Shown: positions 34,147-46,098, numbered from the stretch's first letter. The stretch: 64,000 nt of DNA from Delphinapterus leucas (GCF_002288925.2 NW_022098031.1:1209159-1273158); one strand, 5' to 3'. The notes: generated by a model not told the origin, from the letters alone. Numbers and translations: made by a program.

Positions 34147-36128
34147 ACCATGAGAAGACAATGAACTTTCCTCTGAATTTATGGATTAACAGAGTTAGTT
34201 ACATGTTATAATTTTGGCTCACCTACTTAAATGATGCTTTGATTATGTAGGATAATAAAATTTTTAATCATGTTTCTAGGTTACCACGTTTATCCTTGTT
34301 TTAATTATGATATATGACCTGCTTTAACTATTCAGTCAAGAGACATTATATGTTTATAGGTATGTGTTTATAGTAAAATTGCTTAGATGAATCTATAATA
34401 GGCCGTGATTCTAATAGAGAATTTTTTAATGTGCCTTCCTACTTTTCTCTGCAAGAACGTTCATCTGGAAAAAAAAAGTTTTTATCATTTTAAAAGGATG
34501 AAAGTACCTATTGATTTTATATGTTTTTATGTACTGTGACCAAAACCCCTTCTTAAGGACTATTTTTGTCTTTATTTTTAAAAGATGTGTCATATTAGAG
34601 AATGTTTATCTTGTAACTCCAATATGTAATCCAGAAGTAACACTGATGAATTTGCTCAAGACATAGCCTTAGTGCTGTGTGATGAAAAGACTATAGGTAA
34701 TGGATGCTTTATAGAAACAAGTGATCTAAAGTTTAACCAAAAGGTCAAGGGCAAAAAAAAGGCACAAGTTAGGGATAATGCTATTTTCAGAAGCATATTG
34801 GTATATTTCAGAACTGACCAAATATGCAAAAATGGATTGTCAAGTCATTCCAAAAGGTTTAAAGCTTGGTTCTTTGAAAACAATACATTAAGCTATTTAA
34901 TGATTTGTGCACTTTCTGTATGTATGCATTATACTTAAATTTAAAAAGCTGACTTAAAAAATGTATACCCTCTAACACAAATAATAAGCACCTGATATGA
35001 TGACAATTCTAAACTATCAATAAAAAAAATAAAACTCACTATTCTTTATCTTTTTCTCAGCATGCGTCTCTTCAATTCATGGCAAGGACTGCCTGTTTCT
35101 ACTAATGATCCATATTGTGTTAGCATGTGTTAAAAGTTCAGTGAAAATAAGAACTGTAAAGTCAAGATTCCTGTCACTTTCAAATGGCCTGCTCTAATAA
35201 GTTCTGGAAACTCTAATCATTCAATGCCTACATATGCTTTACTAGACACCCAGCACTGAAGATATATTAGACTGAAGATATACTAGATCTTTATCTGTAG
35301 AATTATGGACCCTGGCCCTCAGATTTGCAATTATACAGTGACTTCTACCAATGCATACATGCTACACAGTGCCTGCGTGTGTGTGCACGTGTGCGTGTAA
35401 TGAGAAAGAAAGAGGCCATTTTTTTTCCCAGTGAGTCAGTGGTGTTGGGTCAGTAAAATTAACATTCCTATCTCACTCATTAAGTGGAAACAAGTTCACA
35501 TGCCAATGGGTGTGTGTGTGTTGATAACTGGTGAAGCCTTCACCCAAAATGAACAAATTGTATTAGTTTTCCTAATAAATATTCAACAAATATTAAGTAG
35601 TTGTCTTTTCCGTATTTTTACAATAACGTGATCATCTACATCTGGCATTCAATGTTTTATGCAGCAGGGAAACATGAGTATACCACAATTTAGGGTTAAA
35701 ATGAAGGATCACAAACTGGTGGATCACAGGGCAAATCTATCCACCAGACAGATTTGTTTAACAAACACGATTATTTTTAAAAATTACTTAACTCCCAGCA
35801 TTAAATAATTTGGAGATTTTGTAAAAACCTCATTAGGAGTTTGTCTAGACAAACAAAAGCTCTGGAATTGGACTCTTGTTACTACATGGATTGAGCTAAG
35901 TGCTGCTTGGCTCTTCAGTTCAAGGTTGTCTCCATGCTATACACAGTCTGCTTCATCCATGTAACCTTGCCCGGCTCCTGCAGACATGTGAGGCTGCAAT
36001 CCTTGGTTTCCAGAAGAGTCTAATTTATCTTGGTAAATTGGTTAATCCAAAATTTATCTTTCCTATTTCCTTCCCACCCTATAGTGGAGGATATTGATAC
36101 CTTAACTAAAGTATTCTGTTTATGAGAT
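34147..36128. other. AT-rich stretch with a possible hAT remnant, no gene seen
   Basis: A fragment near 35705-35765 ('cacaaactggtggatcacag', 'gcaaatctatccaccagaca') resembles the reverse of the hAT element at 16412-16630. A TG-rich patch lies at 35370-35400. Otherwise no gene or clear repeat. Confidence 0.4.
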
Positions 36129-36146
36129 TTCAAAATGATCCTTTGT

Positions 36147-36352
36147 GGGGCTTCCCTGGTGGCGCAGTGGTTGCCGATGTAGGGGACACGGGTTGGTGCC
36201 CCGGTCCGGGAAGATCCCACATGCCGCGGAGCAGCTGGGCCCGTGAGCCATGGCCGCTGAGCCTGCGCGTCCAGAGGCTGTGCTCCGCAACGGGAGAGGC
36301 CACAACAGTGAGAGGCCCGCGTATAGCACAAAAAAAAAAAAAAAAAAACCAA
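36147..36352 (+). mobile_element. CHR-type SINE, TTGAGAG subfamily with 12-bp head deletion, perfect TSD
   Basis: The head reads 'gcagtggttgccgatgtagg', missing 'agagtccgcctg' relative to its sisters. The rest is intact with an A tail of about 19. Flanks 'tcaaaatgatcctttgt' at 36130-36146 and 36353-36369 are identical over 17 bp, so this is a young insertion. Confidence 0.95.
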
Positions 36353-36369
36353 TCAAAATGATCCTTTGT

Positions 36370-37092
36370 AAGTGTCTTATAATACTTTAAACAGAAGCAA
36401 ACAAAATCCTTTTTGTTGGTTATTTTTCAACCAGAGAGCCAAGTCTATTTAATGGATTATAAGATTTTTTAAAATATATTTTGTAAGTTCTGATTTCCAT
36501 ATAATTATTTACTCCTTTACTAGAAAAGAGGTCTTAATGATAGTTGACAATAACATTATCCTCACACACAAAGCATGGCATATTTCCACGGAGGTAGCCC
36601 AAGATCAAAGCACCCAACCATCAGCTTGTGGAAGTGTCTATGTGTATTCGGATATCTGGCTTTTATTTCATTAAACATGATTTAAAAAGAAAAAAAAGCA
36701 ATCTTTTGGGTTTTTTCTTAAAGCAGACAGGAGAAGTTCTTGGTATTGAGTGATGATAAGAAAACACACAGAAAAAAAATTTTTTGCCACTGACATTCAG
36801 TGTTATTATTATGTCCACTATAAACTTCCTATTTGTTCAAACACTAGATGCAGGGAAAAACCAAGCATATCAACATTCCACCACACTGTCCACATTTATG
36901 GTAACTTTAAACTCAGAAACTTTATAAAACAATCGGCTGACAGACAGATGTAGTGTTTAAGTGTTACCTTAAGGAATTTTCCTAAGGCTGAGTTAGAAAC
37001 AAGTTCTGCATGGAAACACTGAGGCATCCTTAGCTAGTGTTAGAGGATGTAGTCTGCTATATTTAAAAATTAGGCAATTTCTGTCTCCTTAT
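36370..37092. other. AT-rich stretch, no gene seen
   Basis: No gene or clear repeat was recognised. Confidence 0.4.
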
Positions 37093-37103
37093 AATGCAGG
37101 AGT

Positions 37104-37355
37104 TTTTTTATTAATTAATTTATTTGGTTACACTGGGTCTTAGTTGCGGCATGCAGGATCTTTAGTTGAAGCATGCCGGATCTTTTTTTAGTTGAGGCAT
37201 GCAGGATCTTTAGTTGTGGTATATGGGATCTTTAGTTGCGGCATGCGAACCTTAGCTGCAGCATGTGGGATCTAGTTCCCTGAACAGGGATCAAACCCAG
37301 GCCACCTGCATTGGGAGCAGGGAGTCTTAGCCACTCAACTACGAGGGAAGTCCCA
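37104..37355 (-). mobile_element. tRNA-derived SINE with internal tandem units
   Basis: On the minus strand: head 'gggacttccctcgtagttga', B box near 'ggtttgatccc', then five degenerate units seen on the plus strand as 'ggatctttagttgNggcatg'. A possible short target duplication 'atgcaggag' lies at about 37094-37102 and 37358-37366. Confidence 0.85.
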
Positions 37356-37366
37356 GGATGCAGGAG

Positions 37367-38368
37367 ATTAACCTCTAAATTTTTAAAAATATCTTCAAGA
37401 TCTAGCTAATGTGCATAGAAAAATACATGTTTATGTGCTCATACAAATATTTTAATGAACTAATTTCACCAAATGAGACATTTTAGACGTTAACATAAAA
37501 ATTATAATAGCACCAAGTGAAATGTTACTAACTTTCCTTGAAAAGTTATTATGATCTTTCTTCATAGAGGTAAATTTGCCTGGAAAGGAAAAAAACTCTT
37601 TGTAACAAAGCTTTGGGAAAGAATTTGAGAAATTTACCATTTATCATCTACTACCTCCTACAAAGATGGTGCTACCGCCCACCTTCAGTAGTCTTCAGGT
37701 GTTCGCCTGGGAGTAGGACTGTGTAATGATCTACAATCCTCCCAATGCCCATGCCACCTTTATTTGATGCTTTGAATTGTGGGATGTTGATTGTGGCCAA
37801 GAACAGGAATAATTTATCAGGCTCTGTAGGGAACTGACACTGTGACAGAACTCTAACCAGCTGAGTCAACAGGCTAAGGTTAGATAATGTTGTTTACACA
37901 GATAGTGCATAATTTAAATTTTCCCTTCAAACCAGATCATCCCAGTTATCCTACCATCTCTCCCATGATTTTGCAATTTTCTTTATTAGTTATTTTTTCT
38001 CACTATAAAATAGAATGGGATCTTCTTTTTATACTCTGAGTCTGAGGACTCACTCTTTGTCTTCAACCACGTCAGGAGCTGTCTGCCCATTGCTACAAAT
38101 ACATATGTCAATTTAGCCTCTTCACCTTTGGTTAAAATGGTTCACTCACTCATACCCACAGACCCTAAGTTGGGGACACCTGGAAGATGGGAAGACAGGT
38201 TATAATAAGTGCCTGTTACAGCTTTCTGTGTAAACTCTGTTCTCCCTATGTTCCATATTACCACCCTCTGAACAAAGATTGTTATATTATTTTTTATGGA
38301 TCATAGTACATAGAAGGTATTTAAACAGGTTTGCTGACTTAAAGGAATACAGGGAATCTCATGGCTTA
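37367..38368. other. AT-rich stretch, no gene supported
   Basis: Short minus-strand frames (37452-37640, 37672-37869) have no domain. A weak L2-like 3' end may lie near 38230-38340. Confidence 0.35.
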
Positions 38369-38369
38369 G

Positions 38370-38555
38370 AGTGGTTCCTAAATTTCAGTATGCATAAGAA
38401 GTTACCTGGAGTGTTTGTTAAGACACAGATTCTTGGGCTTTATCCCAAGAGTTTCTGATTCAGTAAGTTTTGGGCCCCAAAGTTCGCAATTTTAACCAGT
38501 TCCTGGATGATGGTGATGCTGCAAGTCTAGAGATTACATACTGGGAACTATTAAC
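38370..38555 (+). mobile_element. MER5A-like hAT fossil
   Basis: 'gagtggttcctaaatttcag', 'agacacagattcttgggctt', 'gagtttctgattcagtaagt', 'tggatgatggtgatgctgca' follow the MER5A layout through nearly the whole element. Confidence 0.8.
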
Positions 38556-39288
38556 TTAGACCATAAGCATGCATTACTACAAGACTCAGGTGCTCTATTC
38601 ACGTACACATTAATCATTTTTCTACTGTTAGCCTAGTTCTTGTCCTCACTACAAGATAGAAATACTACCTAAGATTTAACACGAATGTGGCAAGACTATA
38701 AATTGATTCCTCCAAATTATACAAGAAAACTTATTTATTATTTAACAGTAGTAATGATGTGTGCTAACCAGTAGGGGAAGAAAATGGCATAGTTTGAAAA
38801 GAGGGGAAACTGGAGGGTGTTTCTGGGTACAGCAAGGGTGGAGTTGCCAGTGGCAATAATAGGGCAGTTCTGCTCAGAAGCTATGCTGCCTGGCAGCTCT
38901 AAAAGGGTGAGCCTGAATTTTCTCCTCGCTCAAAAACAGGATGTAGCTGCTCTGCCATCTCCCCAATCTCTGTCCAATGAACCAAAGAGAGCCCTTAATC
39001 TAATCTCTCTCCATTTTGTGGGGAAGGAAGGAATCAGATGCTTCTCTGCTATTTCACCTAAGCTTTATTATAATTTTTTAAAAGTTGATTTTCAGTGCCA
39101 TTCAGTGAGTCCAAAATGTCACAGCAGTATAACAGCATCAACAAGAAATGATCCAGTTAGAGGTCTAAAGAACATTTAAAAAATCATGTTAGGGATTAAT
39201 ATGCTTTCATTGCAAAGAAGTCAAGTGCACATTCAATGAGAACTTAATGTAGCAAGGAGCAAAAAGGGCTCAGTGGAACTGAGCAATC
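38556..39288. other. Non-repetitive stretch, no gene supported
   Basis: A 120-codon open frame at 38817-39179 has no recognisable domain and no supporting features such as splice context or repetition. Treated as chance. Confidence 0.35.
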
Positions 39289-39306
39289 AAAATGCCCATA
39301 TTTAGA

Positions 39307-39648
39307 AGAACCTAGGGGCAGGACAGGAATAAAGACGCAGACGTAGAGAATGGACTTGAGGACACAGGGAGGGGGAAGGGTAAACTGGGACGAAGTGAGA
39401 GACTGGCATGGACTTACATATACTACCAAATGTAAAATAGCTAGCTAGTGGGAAGAAGCCGCATAGCACAGGGAGATCAGCTCAGTGCTTTGTGACCACC
39501 TAGAGAGGTGGGATAGGGAGGGCGGGAGGGAGACGCAAGAGGGAAGAGATATGGGAACATATGTATATGTATAGCTGATTCACTTTGTTATAAAGCAGAA
39601 ACTAGCACACCATTGTAAAGCAATTATACTCTAATAAAGATGTTTTTT
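39307..39648 (+). mobile_element. Short L1 3'-end insertion (342 bp) with perfect TSD
   Basis: Consists only of L1 3' UTR, of the same subfamily as the L1 at 19-26.5 kb, with AATAAA at 39633-39638 and a weak tail 'tgttttttaa'. The target-site duplication 'aaaatgcccatatttaga' is identical over 18 bp at 39289-39306 and 39649-39666. A severely 5'-truncated retrotransposition event. Confidence 0.95.
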
Positions 39649-39666
39649 AAAATGCCCATATTTAGA

Positions 39667-40480
39667 CAGAAACAGTTTCTTCTTTTATTTAGAAAAAGGT
39701 CTTCAATTCTAGGTAGAGCTCATTGTTTCTCCAATTTGAATTGCTTCCTCATGTTGAAATTGGAGTTGTTCTTTTGTATAACATAAGAAATATTCCTTTA
39801 TATTGGATTAAATGCCTAGACCAGCAGCTTCAGCATGTTATCCTTATGAAGGAATAGGGTTTTCAATAAAAGCTGAGGGAAGCAACCCCTGCTTAATCTG
39901 CCTTCAAAACTAAAAGTTCTTTCAGGCTTCTCTGATCAAACCCTTGGGTAGCTACACATTAAAAAAATGGCCTTTTGGCAATTTGACCTGCCTTCTGGTG
40001 TCATTAAACTTGTTCTTTGTCTGTTCTCCTTTTCCCTGTAAACTAGAAACTAGATCTAAAAACTTGATTAAATGTAGTTTAAACATTTTTGACACAAGTA
40101 ATTCATACTGACATTATAATCCTGTAACCACACCTGAAACCACATAATTCAGCTTGTCTGTCAGTGACACTAGGTTTGATAGCTATGCTAGGTGATCAGG
40201 TATCTCCATTGCAAAGGTAAGGTTTTTACCCTTTGCAATTAACAAGTAATCTATGGAGTGATACTTGGACACTACACAAATATCCTCCTCCCCATTAATC
40301 TCTCACCTAATGTATTTTGGCTTCTATTAATGATCTTTGTCTGAATCAATTTCCACTAGGAGTTCCAAATGGTGCTTTTTCTAATTCTATTATTTATTCC
40401 ATATTGATGAGCTGGCATTCTTTTGTTTCAAAAGGGGTGGGGGAGCTTTCACACATTAACTGGTTTCAACAGTGCCTTCA
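39667..40480. other. AT-rich stretch, no gene seen
   Basis: No gene or clear repeat was recognised. Confidence 0.4.
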
Positions 40481-40493
40481 AAAAAGACCAATA

Positions 40494-40703
40494 GGGCTTC
40501 CCTGGTGGCGCAGTGGTTGAGAGTCCGCCTGCCGATGTAGGGGACACGGGNNNNNNNNNNNNNNNNNNNNNNNNNNNNNNNNCGCGGAGCGGCTGGGCCC
40601 GTGAGCCATGGCCGCTGAGCCTGCGCGTCCGGAGCCTGTGATCCGCAACGGGAGAGGCCACAACAGTGAGAGGCCCGCGTACCGCAAAAAAAAAAAAAAA
40701 AAA
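40494..40703 (+). mobile_element. CHR-type SINE, TTGAGAG head subfamily, with assembly gap
   Basis: The head and 3' half are present; 40551-40582 are N. Flanks 'aaaaagaccaata' (40481-40493) and 'aaaaagaccgata' (about 40704-40716) form the target-site duplication. Sister copies have 32 bases at the position of the gap. Confidence 0.93.
40551..40582. other. Assembly gap (32 N)
   Basis: A run of 32 N within the SINE, between 'ggggacacggg' and 'cgcggagcggctgg'. Confidence 1.
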
Positions 40704-41033
40704 AAAAAGACCGATAATGTCTTACTTATTTCCAAAGTAAGGTGTTTTTTCTCTCTCCCTCTCTTTCTCTCTTCAAAACTAATAGTTTTTTATTTATTTT
40801 ACATTTTATAATCATTTAGTTATTCTTTTGGGATGCTTATTTTGTTCCAATTTGACCAACAGAAGTTATTTCAAGATGGCTCCAATATTTGAGGACTTTC
40901 TTGCTTTCTGGCACAAGATATTGCAAGTTCAACTTTTACCTAATTGCCTCAGACTTAACTTGGAATCAACCATTTTTTAAGTGAATCTGGTTCCTTTTAG
41001 GGAATTTGATAATCAAGAATCTAGGCATTACAG

Positions 41034-41234
41034 GGACTTCCCTCGTGGTCCAGTGGGTAAGACTCCAAGCTCCCAACTCAGGAGGCCTGGGTTTGATCCC
41101 TGGTTGGGAAACTAGATCCCACATGCATGCTGCAAGTAAGAACCCACATGCCGCAACAAAGATCCCACATGCCACAACTAAGACCCAGCGCAGCCTAAAT
41201 AAATAATAAATAAATAAATATTTAAACAAACAAA
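41034..41234 (+). mobile_element. CHR-related SINE with 19-bp TSD
   Basis: Head 'ggacttccctcgtggtccag', B box 'gggtttgatccctgg', several 'gatcccacatgccacaacta' units and an (AAAT)n tail. Flanks 'aagaatctaggcattacag' (41015-41033) and 'aagaatctgggcattacag' (41235-41253) differ at one base. Confidence 0.93.
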
Positions 41235-41532
41235 AAGAATCTGGGCATTACAGAGGTGTCACTGTTTCTAGACCCTTTCAGTAAAGAGAGATAGGACATA
41301 CATATATTCAAAATGAGTTAATATCAATATTTACAATTCAAATTTAACTTTATAGGGATTTTTTCTTACCTTCTTTGATTTCATACTCATGTGTCCTTCT
41401 TACACAAAAATCTTATCACCCTAAACATTTTTTTCCCAAAAATATGCAATAATGGTTAAAATACATAATACCAATTATCACTACCAACGATAAAAATCAC
41501 TAAGTGATGTTTAATTTTCCTTTTTTTGTTGT

Positions 41533-42223
41533 TTTAATTTATTTATTTATTTATTTATTTTTGGCTGCACTGGGTCTTCGTTGCTGCGCGCAGGCTTTCT
41601 CTAGTTGCGGTGAGCGTGGGCTGCTCTTTGCTGAGGTTCGCAGGCTTCTCATTGCCGTGGCTTCTCTTGTTGCAGAGCACAGGCTGTAGGCACACGGGCT
41701 TCAGTAGTTGTGGCACGCAGGCTCAGTAGTTGTGGCTCACGGGCTCTAGAGCACAGGCTCAGTAGCTGTGGCACACGGGCTTAGTTGCTCCGCAGCATGT
41801 GGGATCTTCCTGGACCAGGACTTGAACCTGTGTCCCCTGCACTGGCAGGCGGATTCTTTTTTTTTTTTTCTGTTTGAATTTTTGAATTTTATTTATTTTT
41901 TTATACGGCAGGTTCTTATTAGTTATCCATTTTATACATACTGGTGTATATATGTCAATCCCAATCTCCCAATTCATCACACCACCACCACCCCTCCCCT
42001 GCCACTTTCCCCCCTGGGTGTCTATACTTTGTTCTCTACATTTGTGTCTCTATTTCTGCCCTGCCAACCGGTTCATCTGTACCATTTTTCTAGGTTCCAC
42101 ATATTGCGTTAATATACAATATTTGTTTTTCTCTTTCTGACTTACTTCACTCTGTATGACAGTCTCTAGATCCATCCATGTCAGCAGGTGGATTCTTAAC
42201 CACTGTGCCACCAGGGAAGTCCC
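41533..42223 (-). mobile_element. Long CHR SINE interrupted by an L1 tail (outer element)
   Basis: Outer SINE 41533-41858 plus 42198-42223. Long-type body with an (AAAT)n tail (T-rich here). It is split at TT/AAGAAT in the head by a minus-strand L1 fragment. Its own target duplication is poorly preserved ('ttaattttcc' near 41511, 'ttaagttttc' near 42224). Confidence 0.9.
41859..42183 (-). mobile_element. L1 3'-end insertion inside a SINE, with TSD
   Basis: The minus strand reads the end of L1 ORF2 and its 3' UTR ('agagactgtcatacagagtg', 'gggattgacatatatacacc', 'aactaataagaacctgccgt') followed by an A-rich tail. Target duplication: 'gcaggcggattctt' (41845-41858) and 'gcaggtggattctt' (42184-42197), 13 of 14 identical. 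Confidence 0.9.
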
Positions 42224-42479
42224 TTAAGTTTTCTTCATAGTTCTTTTAGCCCTTAGATTATACCTCACTAAGGATGCATAGAGTATTACATTCAAAATTC
42301 ACTGGAAATAAATTTTTTTTCTCTGTGCTATGTTAGCAATTTGATACACAGTCAAGGTTTACTTGTTTCTATTTTCAATTTTAGAATTTTTCTTTTTAAA
42401 TTAACTCTATGATTTTAATATATAAAATATTTAGATGATTTAAAACCTAAATTAAATTAAAAAGCATACTTAGATTTCT

Positions 42480-42790
42480 AAGCCTCATCTCTCCCTTTCC
42501 CCTCCATTCTATTCCAAAATCACCCTATGGATAACAACTATTTTAGTTCCTTGTTTATATACTACCAGTGTTTCTCTTTGCAAAAATATATGCACCTTGA
42601 TTTTTTTCCTTAGCCATATATCATGGAGATCTCTCTCATTCCTTTTCATAGTTGCATAATAATTAAAATGGTGGTATCACCATTAGTTTATTAACCAACT
42701 AGCCACCAGAGCTGATTGCTAGAAGTAGAATTTCTGTGTCAAAGGACAAATACAAATATAATTTTCCTGAATAAGATTTCGTATTTTTTT
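42480..42790 (-). mobile_element. Old L1 3'-region fossil
   Basis: 'attgctagaagtagaatttc' with 'tgtgtcaaaggacaaatac' and 'gttgcataataattaaaatg' is the reverse of an old L1 end (compare the young version at 62189-62215). Strongly diverged. Confidence 0.5.
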
Positions 42791-43159
42791 AAAGTTTTCC
42801 AGAAAACTCTAATAATCAGCCAGGAGCCAATACCCTACATACCAATAGCCATAGTATATTCTTTCAATCAAAGCAACAAGTTTTAACTGAGCCACAACTT
42901 TGACCTGGGCATTATGGCAGAATACAAAAAGTAGTATTCGCTTGCCTTCAATGAGTTTTTAAAAAGTAGTTGTCCTGCCCTAACTCCCTTAGGGAGACAA
43001 AATTAACCTGCAAAGGAAGCATTTAGATTATACCTAAGTGTGGGTATCTCTCATTGCCAGAATTTTCACAACAGAAATTGGATACACACTACCTTGATAG
43101 TTTTTACGTTTTACTTCACTCAGTGCTAAGAGTTGTATTATCCCTATGAAGGAAAAACT
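42791..43159. other. AT-rich stretch, no gene seen
   Basis: No gene or clear repeat was recognised. Confidence 0.35.
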
Positions 43160-43415
43160 GTTCTCTATTGCAGAGATTTTCAACTTGGACATGACCTATT
43201 ATTGGGTTATGAAATCAATTCAGCATGTAGTAAACAATATGAAATAGAATAGAATAAAAAAGTATCAGATTGTATGACAGGTAGTAAGAGTGAATATTTT
43301 TTCTTGAAAATATTTTTATATATAAAATAAGAGATTTGTAAGAGTACATGTTATGTCAAATTAATTTCTTAAGGTGAATCGTGATATTTTTTTAAATCGA
43401 GAAACACCACCTTAT
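43160..43415 (+). mobile_element. Old interspersed repeat, copy 2 of 2
   Basis: 'gcagagattttcaacttgga', 'attgggttatgaaatcaatt', 'atgaaatagaatagaataaa', ending near 'tcgagaaacaccacctta'. Related to 28935-29140. The ends look like a degenerate inverted pair, so a non-autonomous hAT-like element is possible. Confidence 0.45.
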
Positions 43416-43502
43416 AGAAAAGGAACAGCTGTTTTCTTTGAGTACTAGCTGCTCAATTTCATGTTTAATATTGATCATCACACACTGCTACAACCTAGTC
43501 TT

Positions 43503-43857
43503 TTTTATTTTTTTAATTTACTTTTATTTCTTTTTGGCTGCGCTGGGTCTTTGTTGCTGCGCGCGGGCTTTCTCTAGTTGCAGCGAGCGGGGGCTACTCT
43601 TCATTGCGGTGCGTGGGCTTCTCATTGAGGTGGCTTCTCTTGTTGCGGAGCAAAGGCTCTAGGCACGTGGACTTCAGCAGTTGTGGCACATGGGCTCAGT
43701 AGCTGTGACTCGCAGGTTCTAGAGCACAGGCTCAGTACTTGTGGTGCATGGGCTTAGCTGCTCCACAGCATGTGGGATCTTCTGGGACCAGGGATCGAAA
43801 CCATGTGCCCTGCATTAGCAGGCGGATTCTTAACCACTGCGCCACCAGGGAAGCCCC
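43503..43857 (-). mobile_element. Long CHR SINE with TSD
   Basis: Full long-type SINE with intact TTAAGAAT head on the minus strand. Flanks 'aacctagtctt' (43492-43502) and 'aaactagtctt' (43859-43869), 10 of 11 identical. Confidence 0.92.
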
Positions 43858-43869
43858 CAAACTAGTCTT

Positions 43870-44320
43870 ACGGTCTAAAAATATGTTTATTTGGGGCTGG
43901 TGTTACATGATAGGATTTGCTCAGCAATTTTCAATTTTGATAAAAACAATTTACTCTTTTTTAGCTTGTAAAAACAAAATATATCTAAAGCAGAAATGAC
44001 AAACTGCTGGCAAAATTTGCTCAGAAGCAAATTCTAGTTTGATAAGTTGAGTGCTGTAAATTTAAACTAGTTTCTAACACTCAAAAATTAGGAAATGTCA
44101 CTTAAATTTTGGATTTCCAGCTTCTCAAGAAAAAATAGATGGTTTGGCAAGTCTGAGCCATCCATAAAGTGCTGGAGATAGGTCACCTGCTTCCCAGCTC
44201 ACCAGAGTCTCCCTGTTACATCCCAACTCTGAGGCTGTCACTTGCATTCACTGTCTTACTCTTGGCCTGCCCCCCCACATTCCCTACGTGGTCTGATAGG
44301 CACATCAGTTTCCTACTCCT
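43870..44320. other. Non-repetitive stretch, no gene seen
   Basis: No gene or clear repeat was recognised. Confidence 0.35.
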
Positions 44321-44324
44321 GATT

Positions 44325-44445
44325 TGCCTCAACTATAAAATGGAAATAACAGCTGCACTCGCCCCAAAGAGTTGTTGTGAGAAATAAATAATTTAATTCA
44401 TGAAAAGACTTAGAACAGTGCCTCATAAATGCTATCCAGTATTGC
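44325..44445 (+). mobile_element. MIR SINE fossil (3' part)
   Basis: 'gcctcaactataaaatggaa', 'gagttgttgtgagaaataaa', 'ttagaacagtgcctcataaa': the MIR 3' half in order. Confidence 0.75.
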
Positions 44446-45060
44446 TGGAGTCAAGTTGCAGAGCATATTGAAACCCCAAAATTGATAATTTAGACAAAAG
44501 GTTCTCAGACTATGACCATGGTGTGAAGAAACTCTTAAGTTAGGCTAAACTGTCAGGCTTATTGCTATGTAAATAAATACCTGAGAGGTTCTTTTCTAGA
44601 TGCAAGCCTAAAAATCATGGATATAACCACCTAGAGTTCTCAGGTAGCACATTATTAATATCTGCTGCTATACATTTTCAAAGTGATGTTTCTACTTGCT
44701 CACCATCTGTTACATCATTTTATCCACCCAACTATTCCCTGACAGTCACATTTGCTCAAATCCCCATTTGCTCAAAGATCGCATTATTGCTTTCTCCTCC
44801 TCACACACTATTTCTGGACCACCTGCCCCTATAGGCCTGAAATCATCTTCTCTTGAGAAAACAGTTTATCCATCTCTACATTATCCAGCACCAAGGTCTC
44901 CATCTGCAAATGTTGCTTAAATTGAACTGAATTTAAAGGGAACATGGCCTAACCAATTGAAAATTTGCCAGCAAATTCCTTCTAGCCACAGCTTCCATAG
45001 ACACAGAACTTCTCATAATCTTTGTGTTCCTATGTGAAATTAAGTCATTATGCTAGAATA
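44446..45060. other. Non-repetitive stretch, no gene supported
   Basis: A pyrimidine-rich segment near 44740-44930 may be an L2 remnant. No gene. Confidence 0.35.
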
Positions 45061-45063
45061 GCT

Positions 45064-45250
45064 GATTTTCCGGATTTAGCAAGTAAAAATACAGAATGCC
45101 CAGTTAAATTAGATTGTCAGATAAATAAAGTTTTTACTAGAAGTATTTCCCATGAAATACTAGGGACATATTTATGCTAAAGAATTTACTTATTTTTATC
45201 TGAAATTCAAATTTAATGAAGTCTCTTGTGTTTTATCTGGCAACCCTAAC
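45064..45250. mobile_element. Palindromic MITE-like DNA-transposon fossil
   Basis: The two halves are inverted copies: 'cggatttagcaagtaaaaat' pairs with the 'ttttatctggcaaccctaa' end, and 'attgtcagataaataaag' with 'cttatttttatctgaaatt'. The centre is near 'cccatgaaatactaggg'. About 185 bp with no coding frame. A recurrent old mammalian palindromic repeat; I do not assign a name. Confidence 0.6.
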
Positions 45251-46090
45251 ATGAAAGGCACTTTATCTTCGCTTACCCTTAACATTTACTAACTTATGTC
45301 ATTTATGCATGTTCACTATTGTTTCAAGTATCTATCACAGGAAGTTTCAATAAATGCTTTTTATAGTGATAATCACCAGGCTTTCCTCTTGGATTTATGT
45401 ACTACCTAAACAAAGGCAAATGTGCTATAAAGTGGAGATAATAAATACTTGAATAATTTTTTTTGTATTTATGGAAGATTTATATGCAAATTTAGTCATT
45501 ACTTTTATTTCAGCATTTCTAATAAAGATTGTTGGTTGGCTGTGAGGTTTACTGTTCTCAGAGCATGTCCTGTAACTTTTTAATATGAGTTTTCATTCCC
45601 TAATGATATAGAGAAATAACAGCGCATCAAACCTTTAGTTGTACGAGGACTCTGCAAAGACAAGGCCTGGCAAGAGACAGTGGTAAACATGCTCCTGGCC
45701 TAAACTGGGAACATAGTCCCAATTCTTTCACACAAACAATTTACTCTGTAAACCAGCATTATGTAAATGATCACTGATTTTCAGGTTTTGGGGAAAGAGA
45801 TAAATTTATAGTTATATCTGCAGAATCTATTTAATTAGACATTTTAAAATATTTTCTGAAAAAACAAATCAAAGTTAATATGCTCTCTATAAAATATAAG
45901 TAACTACTTCACTCTATCATGACTTGCATTCTTAGTACTGTATGCTGAATGTAAGTCACTGGATGTCATTCAGACCATTTGGAAGGCAGCTATGCCACCA
46001 ATGCCAGTCATTCACACCCTTTGGACCACAGCAAATTCAGTCATTCAGAACTCAGTAACCCAATTACATGCTAGGCTTTCATCAAGTTAC
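45251..46090. other. AT-rich stretch, no gene seen
   Basis: No gene or clear repeat was recognised. Confidence 0.4.
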
Positions 46091-46098
46091 ACATTCAG

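Noticed and set aside
38817..39179. 120-codon open frame in otherwise unique sequence
   Set aside because: No recognisable domain, no splice or promoter context, and of a length expected by chance in 64 kb. Would need conservation or RNA evidence.
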